A stretch of DNA of 64,000 nt from FEN-1219 sp039933105 (GTDB lineage: Bacteria > Pseudomonadota > Gammaproteobacteria > Steroidobacterales > Rariloculaceae), in NCBI GenBank assembly GCA_039933105.1, contig JBDTOT010000016.1, positions 33,582 through 97,581 on the forward strand, read 5' to 3'. Every line of letters begins with the position of its first letter. Positions within the stretch are counted from its first letter, which is position 1. Made by a program: the position numbers and the translations under genes. The notes below the pieces were generated by a model. It saw only the letters and a list, made by a program, of their open reading frames with translations, was not told the DNA's origin and searched no databases. Positions 8,364 through 16,981 of the stretch are shown here, piece after piece.

Positions 8364-9278
8364 GTGTACGACCAGTCCGATCCCCGGTCTTCGCTCGCGA
8401 AATCCTCGGCCACCACGTCGGCCGTCGGCGCGACGGCCGACGCCGAATACGGACTCTTCTACAAAGATCGGCCGACCGACAACGATGCAAACGGCAAGAG
8501 CTGGTTTTGCCGCGCCCAGAATTTCGTCGTCGCGTACAGCGTGGCGAAGCCGGGTGCGACGTTCGCGCGCGACGATCAGCCGGATGAATACATGGTGCTG
8601 GCACCCAACCGCGATACGCCGATCCACGCCGAGGCCGGCGAGCAGCACGAAGAATCCGCCGGCTACGCGTTGCTGATCATGCCGCCCGGTCGCAGCCGCA
8701 TCACGCTGCCGAAGGGCGGACACCTGATTCGTCTGTTCACGACGCGGTCGGCCGATCTCGCCGCCAAGTGCGCGAATGCCGCTTCATACGCGCACCCGCA
8801 CCCGAACATTCCACCGCTCAAGGATTGGCCGGCTCCGCCGCAGGGTTTCAAGATTCGACTCTATTCGCTCGACGTGCCCAAAGCGCCGGGCCGCTTCGGG
8901 CGTATCTGGCGCTGCACGACGCTGATGCTGAACGTCCCCGACGTGAATAGGGGGCCGCGCGACCTGAAGAAGGTTTCGCCGCACCACCACGACGATTTCG
9001 AACAGGGCTCGCTCGTGCTGTCCGGCGACTGGCAGCACCACATCCGGTGGCCGTGGACGGTGAACCTGCTCGAGTGGCGCGAGGACGTGCATGTCGAGGT
9101 CGGCGCGCCGTCGTTGACCGTGATCCCCCCGCCGGCCATCCACACGTCGACGTGGAGCGCGCCGGGCGAGAACCACTTGATCGATATCTTCTCGCCGCCG
9201 CGCGTCGATTTTTCGAAGAATCCGGCTTGGGTGCTGAACGAAGCCGAGTATCCGCTGCCGCCTAGCATGGCGAGCTGA
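8364..9278 (+). CDS. Cupin-fold protein of unknown function
   Basis: It starts at GTG one base after the decarboxylase stop and encodes 304 residues. Two beta-barrel regions are suggested: an N-terminal one around EYMVLAPNRDTPIHAEAG and a C-terminal one with the metal-type motif VSPHHHDDFEQGSL, then PPPAIHTSTWS about 60 residues later. Only the second half carries the His-His-Glu-like set, so at most one metal site is likely. Ring-cleaving dioxygenases, isomerases and decarboxylases all occur in bicupins. I do not recognise a characterised relative. Tight spacing places it in the same pathway as its neighbours. Confidence 0.75.
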   Translation: MYDQSDPRSSLAKSSATTSAVGATADAEYGLFYKDRPTDNDANGKSWFCRAQNFVVAYSVAKPGATFARDDQPDEYMVLAPNRDTPIHAEAGEQHEESAGYALLIMPPGRSRITLPKGGHLIRLFTTRSADLAAKCANAASYAHPHPNIPPLKDWPAPPQGFKIRLYSLDVPKAPGRFGRIWRCTTLMLNVPDVNRGPRDLKKVSPHHHDDFEQGSLVLSGDWQHHIRWPWTVNLLEWREDVHVEVGAPSLTVIPPPAIHTSTWSAPGENHLIDIFSPPRVDFSKNPAWVLNEAEYPLPPSMAS

Positions 9279-9290
9279 CGCGCGAAGGCG

Positions 9291-10661
9291 ATGCAAGACA
9301 CGGTGCTCGAAGCGCCGGCCGGCGCCGGCACCCTGCAAGGTGCGGTTGCGGCCCGCATCGACGCCATCACCGGCTGGAAGGTGCGCTACTTCGCGCCGCT
9401 GGTGCTCGGTCTCATTATGCTCGGCGATAGCTGGGACAGCATCGTGATTGCCTACGTGATGCCGTCGCTGCGCGCGGAGTGGACGCTCACGCCGCTACAG
9501 ATCGGCACGACGATCTCGGCCGGTTTTGCCGGGCAGTTCTTCGGCTCGCTGTTGCTCGGGCCCGCGGCAGAGCGCTTCGGCCGCATGCCGGTCTTCAACG
9601 TCGCCATCGTCCTGATGTGTCTGTTGTCGGCGGCGTGCGCGCTGGCTCCTGACGCCGAAGTGTTTCTTGCGTTGCGATTCCTCGAAGGCGTCGCGATCGG
9701 CGGAGCGCTGCCGGTGTGCATCAGCTACGTCAACGAGCTGGCGCCGACGAAGACGCGCGGGCGCTACTTCTCGCTGTTTCAATTCATCATGGTATCGGGT
9801 TATTCGCTGGCGTCCATCGCGAGCGCCTACATCATTCCAGCGTTCGGTTGGCGCGCCATGTTCTACGTCGGCGCGGCCCCGATTCTGCTGATTCCGTTCG
9901 TCATGTTGATGCTGCCGGAGTCGCCGCGCTGGCTCGCGAAGATCGGCCGCGTCGACGCGGCCAACCGCGCGCTCGCGAAACTCGGCGCGGCGCCCGTCGA
10001 TGCCACGCTGCCGCACGAACGCACGGAGGCCGTGCCGCGCATTCCGATGCTCGGGCTGTTCGCGCCCGCATATCGCAGGCGCACCGTCGTGGTGGCGATA
10101 TTGTGGTTCTTTGCGTCGATGGTGTCGTTCGGTCTGGCGACGTGGGCGCCGTCGCTATACGTGGAAGTGTTTCATCTGAAGATCGAAGACGCGCTGCGCT
10201 ACAGCGCGCTCGCCGGCGCCATCTATCTTTTCGTACCGCTCGTGTTCGCGGCCATCATCGATCGGTACGGACGCCGCTGGCCGGCGATTCTCGGCGCGGC
10301 GTTGTCGTTCGCGTGCCTCGCTGGCCTCGTGCTGATCGACCACACCCAAACGCCCCTCGTCGTCGCGTTGATCACGACGGGCTGGGTGGCCGCGGCGTCC
10401 GGCTCGATCATTCTCTGGCCGTATTCGGCCGAGATTTTTCCTACGCACATTCGCTCGACCGGCCTGGGCTTGGCGAGCTCGCTCGCGCGCGGCGCGTCGA
10501 TGTTGACGCCGCTGGCGGTAGCCGGCGTGCTCACGGCCTCGGGGTCCGTGCGCGTGGTCTTTGGGCTGCTCGCGATCTGCGCCCTGATCGTGACCCTGGT
10601 ATGGCTGCTGTTCACGCGCGAGACCGCGCGCAAGAGCCTCGAAGAGCTGGGCGGCGGATAA
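9291..10661 (+). CDS. MFS transporter, AAHS/sugar-porter-like
   Basis: A 456-residue major facilitator, the third carrier in the cluster. Membrane segment 1 reads LGDSWDSIVIAYVMPSL, an acidic pair comparable to the DG(Y/F)D motif of aromatic acid symporters. Segments 2-3 carry a GPAAERFGRMP loop, PESPRWL ends the first half, and FPTHIRSTGLG is near segment 11. The start ATG is 13 bp after the cupin gene. It may export an intermediate or import a related substrate. Nothing in the sequence decides direction. Confidence 0.88.
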   Translation: MQDTVLEAPAGAGTLQGAVAARIDAITGWKVRYFAPLVLGLIMLGDSWDSIVIAYVMPSLRAEWTLTPLQIGTTISAGFAGQFFGSLLLGPAAERFGRMPVFNVAIVLMCLLSAACALAPDAEVFLALRFLEGVAIGGALPVCISYVNELAPTKTRGRYFSLFQFIMVSGYSLASIASAYIIPAFGWRAMFYVGAAPILLIPFVMLMLPESPRWLAKIGRVDAANRALAKLGAAPVDATLPHERTEAVPRIPMLGLFAPAYRRRTVVVAILWFFASMVSFGLATWAPSLYVEVFHLKIEDALRYSALAGAIYLFVPLVFAAIIDRYGRRWPAILGAALSFACLAGLVLIDHTQTPLVVALITTGWVAAASGSIILWPYSAEIFPTHIRSTGLGLASSLARGASMLTPLAVAGVLTASGSVRVVFGLLAICALIVTLVWLLFTRETARKSLEELGGG

Positions 10662-10677
10662 ACGCAGCACCCCCGGC

Positions 10678-10683
10678 TAGAAT
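10678..10683 (+). promoter_or_regulatory. Possible -10 box for the dioxygenase gene
   Basis: TAGAAT inside GGCTAGAATGGC, about 28 bp before the dioxygenase start. A very similar CCTAGAATGGC occurs upstream of leuA (36399-36404). No clear -35 box is paired with it, so this is a weak call. Confidence 0.35.
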
Positions 10684-10710
10684 GGCTGCAGGTCTGAGGG
10701 AACGAGACAC

Positions 10711-11637
10711 ATGACGGGACAGTTGGGCGGCCATTTCGCACCCAAGGCAGCAGAGGGCGCCTTCGAGCCGATTCCGCTGAATACGTATTTCGCGGCGCGC
10801 ATCGAGGGCCTCGATCTGCGCGTGCCATTCACGGCGAGCCAACTCGCCGCATTCGAAGCGGCAATGGATCGCTACGGCGTGCTCGTATTCCCGAACCAGA
10901 AGTTCGCCGACGAAGAGCAGGTGCGTTTTGCGGAGCAGTTCGGGCGCGTGGAGGACACGCCGACGCTGGTCGACCAAGGTCGCCGCCGTCTCGCGAACAT
11001 GAAGATGAACGACATCTCGAATCTCGGCTCGGATGGTCAGATCTTCGACCAGGACGACCGGCGCCGAATGTACAACCTGGGCAACATGCTGTGGCACAGC
11101 GACAGCAGCTTCAAAGCCACGCCCGCGAAGTATTCGATGCTGCACGCGCGCGTGATTCCGCCGTCGGGCGGCGAGACAGAGTATGTCGACACGCGCGTCG
11201 CGTGGGAGCACTTGCCGGAGCCTATGAAAGGAGTGGTGAAGGAGCTCGTGACGGAGCATTCGCTGATCTTTTCGCGCGCGCAGCTCGGCTTCGACGCCTT
11301 CACACCCATCGAGCAGGAACGCTGCACGCCGGTGCCGCAGCGGCTCGTGCGCCGCCACCCAGGTTCGGGACGGCTCGCGTTGTATCTGTCGGCCCACATC
11401 GGCCGCATCCGGGGCTGGCTCACGCCGGAAGCGACCGTGCTGATCCGTGAGCTCACCGAATTCGCGACCCAACGCCCGTTCGTTTACACGCACACGTGGA
11501 CCGTCGGCGACCTCGTGATCTGGGACAACCGCTGCACGATGCACCGCGGTTTGCGCTACGACGACAAGCGCTACCCGCGCGACTTGCGCCGCGTCACGCT
11601 CGAGGACGTCGCCCCGACACTCGACCAACCGCTCTGA
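10711..11637 (+). CDS. TauD/TfdA-family Fe(II)/2-oxoglutarate dioxygenase
   Basis: At 308 residues it matches the 2,4-D/taurine dioxygenase family. The iron facial triad is H129 and D131 in LWHSDSSF plus H278 in CTMHRG, and R293 sits fifteen residues later, the spacing at which TfdA binds 2-oxoglutarate. WDNRCTMHRGLRYD is typical of TfdA-type enzymes. They hydroxylate a carbon next to oxygen or sulfur and release an alcohol plus carbonyl. In this setting ether cleavage or side-chain hydroxylation of an aromatic acid is plausible. The gene has its own possible -10 box and ends 13 bp before the ThDP enzyme. Confidence 0.88.
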   Translation: MTGQLGGHFAPKAAEGAFEPIPLNTYFAARIEGLDLRVPFTASQLAAFEAAMDRYGVLVFPNQKFADEEQVRFAEQFGRVEDTPTLVDQGRRRLANMKMNDISNLGSDGQIFDQDDRRRMYNLGNMLWHSDSSFKATPAKYSMLHARVIPPSGGETEYVDTRVAWEHLPEPMKGVVKELVTEHSLIFSRAQLGFDAFTPIEQERCTPVPQRLVRRHPGSGRLALYLSAHIGRIRGWLTPEATVLIRELTEFATQRPFVYTHTWTVGDLVIWDNRCTMHRGLRYDDKRYPRDLRRVTLEDVAPTLDQPL

Positions 11638-11650
11638 TAGCGCGCGGCTC

Positions 11651-13258
11651 ATGACCGAGCGAACGATCACCGAAGCCCTCGTCCAGCGTCTGCTGGGCGC
11701 CGGCGTGCGCCTGATCTACGGCGTGCCCGGCGGTGAGTGCAACCTCGATTTCATCGCCGCGGCCGATAAACTCGGCGCGCGCTTCGTGCTTACACGCAAC
11801 GAAACGGCAGCCGCGATCATGGCGTGCGTCACGGCGGAGCTCACCGGCACGCCGGGTGTTGCAATGACCACGCGCGGCCCGGGTCTCGCGGCCGCCGTGA
11901 ATGGCGCAGCGTACGCAGCGCTCGATCGCGCGCCGCTGCTCTTGATCGCCGACGGTTACGAGGATAGCGACACCCACATCAGCCACCAGCGCGTGGATCA
12001 AGCGGCCATGCTCGCGCCCCTGACGAAAGCGTCGTCGCATTTTCGCAGCGCCGATCCGATCAGCGAGCTCGAGAAGTTGCTGGCGACTGCTGTCGCCCAG
12101 CCGCCAGGACCCGTGTATCTCGAAGTTGCAGGCTCGCGCATCCGCGGCGCCGCGCCGGCCGCGACCGCCGCGCAGCCGAGACAGCTCGGCCCGGCCCCGC
12201 TCGATGGCCCTGCACTCGGGGGCGCGCGCGACTTGCTGGCGAGCGCGAAACGCCCGCTCGTGCTTGCAGGCCTGCAGGCGCGGTTGCCGGGTCGCCCCGA
12301 CGCATTGCGCGAGCTGCTCGCGGCCAAACAAGTGCCTGTGCTCACCACTTACAAAGCGAAGGGCGTCGCGTCCGATCATGACGCGCTCGTGCTCGGCCAC
12401 TACATCGGCGGTGTGGCAGAGGAAGCCGCGATGCGAGCGGCCGACCTGTTGCTGTTGTACGGCTTCGATCCCGTCGAAGGGCCCCCGCAAAAATGGCGCT
12501 ATTCAGCGACGCCCACGGTCGAGCTCACCGAGTACGCGTTCGAGCATCCGCTGCTCACGGCCACTGCCAGCGTGGTCGGCGACATCGGTGCCGCGCTAGC
12601 GTCGCTCGCGGATTCGATCCAACCGCAGTGGACCGCTGCCGAGATCGCGGCGATGAAGCATTCGATTGGGTCCGCGGCGCGAGTGCCGATGGGCGCCGGG
12701 ATCTCGCCGCAGCACGTCGTCGACGCCGCCTACGCAGCGTTGCCGGCTAACTGCCGAATCACGCTCGACGCGGGCGCGTTCATGCTGCCCGTGCTGCATC
12801 TATGGCGCTCCGCCGAGCCGAACCAGTCGCTGATCTCGCGCGGCCTGTCGACGATGGGTTTCGCTCTACCGGCCGCGATTGCGTCATGCCTCGCGGAACC
12901 GTCGCGGCGCGCCGTCGCGTTCACGGGCGACGGCGGCTTAATGATGTGTCTCGGCGAGCTCGGCACGGCGATTCAGGAGAAGTGCGCGCCGATCGTCGTG
13001 GTGTTCAACGACTCCGCGCTCACGCTGATCGGCGTGAAGCAACGCCGGCGTCGGCTTGCGCCGGGCGGCGTCGACTTCATCGACGTGGACTTCGCGGCGG
13101 TTGCGCGTGGCTTCGGCTGGGACGCGCAGCGCGTCGAACGGCGGGAGGATCTTGCGCCAGCCTTTGCGAAGGCCGCAGCGTCGGCGCGGGCCGTGCTGAT
13201 CGACGTGGTGATCGATCCATCGGAGTACGACGCGCAGATTCTCGCCCTGCGAGGCTAG
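11651..13258 (+). CDS. Thiamine-diphosphate-dependent enzyme (acetolactate synthase/benzoylformate decarboxylase superfamily)
   Basis: The 535-residue protein has the three-domain ThDP layout. E51 in TRNETAAAIM is the glutamate that activates the cofactor, TTRGPG follows in the PYR domain, and the PP domain holds the GDGG..ND motif in FTGDGGLMMCLGELG and VVFNDSALTLIG. The middle domain is present but short. The family includes 2-oxoacid decarboxylases, carboligases and oxalyl-CoA decarboxylase. The substrate is unknown. Adjacency to the dioxygenase suggests a 2-oxoacid or aldehyde step at the end of the catabolic cluster. Confidence 0.82.
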   Translation: MTERTITEALVQRLLGAGVRLIYGVPGGECNLDFIAAADKLGARFVLTRNETAAAIMACVTAELTGTPGVAMTTRGPGLAAAVNGAAYAALDRAPLLLIADGYEDSDTHISHQRVDQAAMLAPLTKASSHFRSADPISELEKLLATAVAQPPGPVYLEVAGSRIRGAAPAATAAQPRQLGPAPLDGPALGGARDLLASAKRPLVLAGLQARLPGRPDALRELLAAKQVPVLTTYKAKGVASDHDALVLGHYIGGVAEEAAMRAADLLLLYGFDPVEGPPQKWRYSATPTVELTEYAFEHPLLTATASVVGDIGAALASLADSIQPQWTAAEIAAMKHSIGSAARVPMGAGISPQHVVDAAYAALPANCRITLDAGAFMLPVLHLWRSAEPNQSLISRGLSTMGFALPAAIASCLAEPSRRAVAFTGDGGLMMCLGELGTAIQEKCAPIVVVFNDSALTLIGVKQRRRRLAPGGVDFIDVDFAAVARGFGWDAQRVERREDLAPAFAKAAASARAVLIDVVIDPSEYDAQILALRG

Positions 13259-13332
13259 CGCTGCTCGCGGCACCTTCAAGATGAGCTGGTCGCCCGGTAG
13301 CCGGCGACGCGCTTTGGTCGTACGATCCACCG

Positions 13333-13863
13333 ATGCAGAAGACAAGCTTACGACTCGCGTGGCTCGGCGCCGCGCTCGCATTGGCCGCCGCCGGTCCGCT
13401 CGCGGCCGTGGAGCAAGGCGACAAGGCGCCGCCATGGAAGGCGCACGACTTCGAGGGGCGCAGCGTCGATTTTCCGGCGGTCGCGGACGGTAAGCCGGTC
13501 ATCGTCGTGTTCTGGGCCACTTGGTGCCCATACTGCAAGGCGTTCATGCCGTACCTGAAGACCATCGAGGCCGACTATGCGAAGCGCGGCGTAAAAGTCA
13601 TTGCCATCGACGTGAAGGAAGACGGGCGCGGCGATCCACGTGCCTACGTGAAGGCTCTCGGCTTCACGCCGGTCGCGGTGGCCGATGGCGACGAGGTCAT
13701 GAAGGCGTACGGCATTCAGTACATCCCGGGCCTGCTCATCGTCGACGGCAAAAGCCAAGTGGCGTACCGGCGGCCGTGGAGTGACCTGCCCGCGGGGCAA
13801 GCCGTGGCCGAGCTGTGGGACGGCCAGGTCCGCACGGCGCTCGACGCGCTCGTCCATCGATAA
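13333..13863 (+). CDS. TlpA/ResA-like periplasmic thioredoxin
   Basis: A 176-residue protein with an N-terminal signal peptide (hydrophobic 8-24, cleavage likely after AAGPLAA) and a thioredoxin fold with the redox pair C65-P-Y-C68 in FWATWCPYC. The cis-proline loop is IQYIPGLLIV. Such proteins reduce disulfides in the periplasm, for cytochrome c maturation or other clients. It stands alone between catabolic and oxidoreductase genes, with no cytochrome-biogenesis partner nearby. Confidence 0.85.
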   Translation: MQKTSLRLAWLGAALALAAAGPLAAVEQGDKAPPWKAHDFEGRSVDFPAVADGKPVIVVFWATWCPYCKAFMPYLKTIEADYAKRGVKVIAIDVKEDGRGDPRAYVKALGFTPVAVADGDEVMKAYGIQYIPGLLIVDGKSQVAYRRPWSDLPAGQAVAELWDGQVRTALDALVHR

Positions 13864-13938
13864 ATCTTCAGGTGCGCGCCATCGCGCGCCCGCATACAGA
13901 TGGCTGTACGCCGTCTTGGCCACTACGGGGGAAGCCCG

Positions 13939-14904
13939 ATGAGTTCGATCGATCGCCGTCGGTTCATCGCCGACAGCACGCTGCTCGCACTCGCTGCATA
14001 CGCGGGTCAAGCGCGTGCGCAGGACGCGCCGAAGAGTTCGTTCGCCGCTGGCGCCACCGCGGAGGAAGTCACGGCCGGCGCCGACCTCTCCAGCAAGACC
14101 ATCGTCGTCACGGGCTGCAACTCCGGCATCGGTCTCGAGACCATGCGCGTGCTCGCACTGCGCGGCGCGCACGTGATCGGCACCGCGCGCACTCTCGAGC
14201 GGGGCCAGGAAGCGTGCGGGGGCGTGAAGGGCAAGGCCACGCCGGTGGTGCTCGAGCTCTCCGATTTCGACTCCGTCGTCGCGTGTGCGAATGCGATCCG
14301 CGCGCTGAATACGCCCATCGATGCGCTCGTGTGTAACGCGGGGCTGCTGCTCACGGACCTGCAGCAAGCGCGCGGCCTCGAGCTGCAGTTCGTCGTCAAC
14401 CATCTCGGCCACTTCATCCTCGCGAACCGGTTGCTCGAGCGCGTGACGGCCGCGCCGCAGGGCCGCGTCGTCGTGGTCGGGAGCGTCGCTCATCAGTTCG
14501 TGCCGGACGGCGGTATTCAATTCGACAATCTGTCGGGTAAGGGCTGGGAACGGCAGGCGTACGGCCACTCGAAGCTCGCGAACGGATTGTTCTCGCTCGA
14601 GCTCTCGAAGCGCCTCGCCGGCACGCGAGCGACGTCTAACTCGTTGCACCCCGGCGTCGTTGCCACGAACATCCTGCGCAACATGAGCCGCAGCGGCGGG
14701 GGCGGCTTCGGCGGAATGGAAACGCCTGCACAGGGCGCGGCGACGAGCTGCTATCTCGCGAGCAGCCCGGCGCTCGCACGCGTCACGGGTCAGTACTTCG
14801 CCGACTGCAATCCGGCGCAGCAGAGCAATTACCAGAAGGATCCCGCCATGGCAGCGAAGCTGTGGCAGGTGTCCACGGATCTCACGCGGCAGTATTTGGT
14901 CTAG
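13939..14904 (+). CDS. Short-chain dehydrogenase/reductase with a twin-arginine signal
   Basis: I start at the ATG after GGGGGAAG, giving 321 residues. The N-terminus DRRRFIADSTLLALAAYAGQARAQ looks like a Tat signal peptide. Then comes a classical Rossmann motif TGCNSGIG (residues 58-65), the NAG motif and the catalytic set S182, Y208 and K212 (YGHSK). It resembles the retinol-dehydrogenase/WWOX-like SDR group. Tat export would allow folding with bound NAD(P) in the cytoplasm before transport. A periplasmic SDR is unusual. A TatA-type protein is encoded at 34035. Confidence 0.82.
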   Translation: MSSIDRRRFIADSTLLALAAYAGQARAQDAPKSSFAAGATAEEVTAGADLSSKTIVVTGCNSGIGLETMRVLALRGAHVIGTARTLERGQEACGGVKGKATPVVLELSDFDSVVACANAIRALNTPIDALVCNAGLLLTDLQQARGLELQFVVNHLGHFILANRLLERVTAAPQGRVVVVGSVAHQFVPDGGIQFDNLSGKGWERQAYGHSKLANGLFSLELSKRLAGTRATSNSLHPGVVATNILRNMSRSGGGGFGGMETPAQGAATSCYLASSPALARVTGQYFADCNPAQQSNYQKDPAMAAKLWQVSTDLTRQYLV

Positions 14905-15000
14905 CCGTTCCAACTGAAACCGTTGCCTGCTCGACCTCGAAGGGTCGACCGGCTACGCTCGCTCGACCCACTCCGTTAGCTACAGATTGAGCCTCCAACC

Positions 15001-16059
15001 ATGCAGTACTCGCGCCTCGGCAGCACCGGCCTCGTCGTCTCTAAATTTGCGTTCGGCAGCATGACGTTCGGCACGGGCGGGCAGGGCCCGTTCGCTTCCG
15101 TCTACAAAGTCGACCAAGCGGCCGCGAATGATCTCGTCGGGCGCGCGATCGACGCCGGCATCAACTTCTTCAACTCCGCCGACGTGTACGCCGGCGGCGA
15201 TTCGGAACGCATCCTCGGCAAGGCCATCGGTGCGAAGCGTCACGAAGTTGTGATCGCGACGAAGGTCGCGAATCGTATGGGTCCGGGGCTCATCGAATCC
15301 GGCTTGTCGCGCCGGCACATTCTCGCTGCGGCCGATGCGAGCCTTGCCCGGCTCGGCACGGACTACATCGACGTGTATCTCGTGCACAAGGTCGATGCGC
15401 TCACGCCCATCGAGGAGACGGTAGAAGCGCTTGAGGACCTCGTGCGTCAGGGCAAGGTCCGTTACGTCGGCTTCTCGAACTGGCCCGCGTGGATGGCGGC
15501 GAAGGCCGTAGGCATCCAACGCGCGCGCGGTTACCAGCAGTTTCGTGGCGCCGAGATGTACTACTCGCTCGTAGGCCGCGATCTCGAACACGAAGTGGCA
15601 CCGTTCTGTGCCGACGCCGGCATCGGCGTCATGGTGTGGAGCCCGCTCGCGGGCGGCTTCTTGAGCGGCAAGTACACACGCGCGAAGCCGAAGGGGGAGA
15701 GCGGCGACCGGCTCGGCGGCTTCGACTTCCTGCCGCACGACCGCGAGCGTGGGTATGGGGTGATCGATCTGCTGCAGTCGATCGGTGCGAAGCGCGGCGC
15801 CTCGCCTGCGCAGGTGTCGCTCGCGTGGTTACTGACGCGGCCCACGGTCGCGTCGATCCTCGTCGGCGCGTCGAGCCGCAAGCAGCTCGAGGAGAACATC
15901 GCCGCCGCGGCGGTGCAGCTCACAGCCGAAGACCTCGCCTTGCTGGATGCCGCGACGAAGCCCACGGCGATCTATCCGAACTGGTTCAACGAGCGCGTCG
16001 TCGACGGCAAGGTGTACCAGGCGCTCGGCATTCCGCTCGCCGTGCCGCCCGTGCGCTGA
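15001..16059 (+). CDS. Aldo/keto reductase
   Basis: 352 residues with the (beta/alpha)8 AKR pattern: an N-terminal YSRLGSTGLVVSKFAFGSM, then Y63, K88 (ATKVAN) and H129 (YLVHK) of the catalytic tetrad, VGFSNWPAW, and a C-terminal NADP-binding region GASSRKQLEENI. The usual tetrad aspartate five residues before the Tyr is N58 here (FFNSADVY). D61 lies close by. The reaction would be NADPH-dependent carbonyl reduction. The upstream 96 bp contain an inverted repeat (GGGTCGA/TCGACCC) without a T tail. Confidence 0.85.
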   Translation: MQYSRLGSTGLVVSKFAFGSMTFGTGGQGPFASVYKVDQAAANDLVGRAIDAGINFFNSADVYAGGDSERILGKAIGAKRHEVVIATKVANRMGPGLIESGLSRRHILAAADASLARLGTDYIDVYLVHKVDALTPIEETVEALEDLVRQGKVRYVGFSNWPAWMAAKAVGIQRARGYQQFRGAEMYYSLVGRDLEHEVAPFCADAGIGVMVWSPLAGGFLSGKYTRAKPKGESGDRLGGFDFLPHDRERGYGVIDLLQSIGAKRGASPAQVSLAWLLTRPTVASILVGASSRKQLEENIAAAAVQLTAEDLALLDAATKPTAIYPNWFNERVVDGKVYQALGIPLAVPPVR

Positions 16060-16120
16060 GCGGCGAACCGCGCAACCATCGACGCGTCTAACAGAACTTG
16101 AGCAACCACTTGGGTTCGAT

Positions 16121-16981
16121 GTGAATAACGACTTGGCGCAAGCTTCCCTCGAACGACGTCGAGCGCGTTGGTGGCTGCTCGGCGTCGCCCTCGTAGCAAC
16201 GTGCGCGATCGGCATTGCCGCGGCGGCGCCTCGCCCGTTCCGGGTGTATCCCGGCGTCGAGCACGAGGATGACCCGCTACCATCTGATTACATGGTGCCG
16301 GCCGAGTGGACGTTCGCGCGCTTGATGTATCCGCCGTGGCGCGGGGGCGGCCGCTACGGGGTCGATTGGCAAAACGGTCGCAGCAACTGGACGATTGACT
16401 ATCCGGCCGCGGACCGGCACGTGGCGGTGATGGTGCGCAGGCTCACGTCGATCGACACGCGCTCCGTCGAGCAGCCCGTGAACCTGGACGACGACGATGA
16501 CGTATTCAACTGGCCGTGGCTGTACGCCGTCGAAGTCGGGCATTGGGATCTCACGGACTCGCAGGCCGAGAAACTGCGCGAATACTTGCTGCGTGGCGGC
16601 TTCCTGATGGTCGACGACTTTCACGGCAGCCAGGAATGGGAGGTCTTTCTCGAGAGCATGCGGCGCGTGTTCCCAGACCGGCCCATCGTCGACATCGCGA
16701 ACGACGACCAGATCTTTCACATGTTCTGGGATCTCGATAATCGCGTGCAGGTGCCAGGTGCGCAGTTCCTCTACAGCCACCGCATATACGAAAAAGACGG
16801 CGTTATTCCGCGCTGGCGCGCGATCTACGACGACAAAGGGCGCGTCCTGGTCGCGATTTGCCACAACATGGATCTAGGCGATTCGGTCGAGCACTCCGAC
16901 AACCCGGCGTACCCAGAGAAATACTCCGCGCAGGGCATGCGGACGTACATCAACTACATTCTGTACGCGATGACTCATTAG
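16121..16981 (+). CDS. DUF4159 domain protein, exported
   Basis: Starting at the GTG at 16121 it has 286 residues. A basic N-region (ERRRARWW) and a hydrophobic stretch to about residue 35 make a signal peptide or membrane anchor. The body shows DUF4159 features: FARLMYP, the W..DYP segment, LREYLLRGGFLMVDDFHG and HRIYEKDGVIPRWRAI. The fold is thought to be a class I glutamine-amidotransferase-like domain, and function is unknown. It ends 4 bp into the convergent citrate-synthase-like gene, so the two transcripts overlap tail to tail. Confidence 0.8.
   Translation: MNNDLAQASLERRRARWWLLGVALVATCAIGIAAAAPRPFRVYPGVEHEDDPLPSDYMVPAEWTFARLMYPPWRGGGRYGVDWQNGRSNWTIDYPAADRHVAVMVRRLTSIDTRSVEQPVNLDDDDDVFNWPWLYAVEVGHWDLTDSQAEKLREYLLRGGFLMVDDFHGSQEWEVFLESMRRVFPDRPIVDIANDDQIFHMFWDLDNRVQVPGAQFLYSHRIYEKDGVIPRWRAIYDDKGRVLVAICHNMDLGDSVEHSDNPAYPEKYSAQGMRTYINYILYAMTH

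Noticed and set aside
13348..14913. 521-codon minus-strand frame
   Set aside because: It is the complement of the thioredoxin and SDR genes, whose motifs are complete. No family features on the minus strand.
14936..14970. GGGTCGA/TCGACCC inverted repeat as terminator after the SDR gene
   Set aside because: No run of Ts follows either arm, so I do not call termination.
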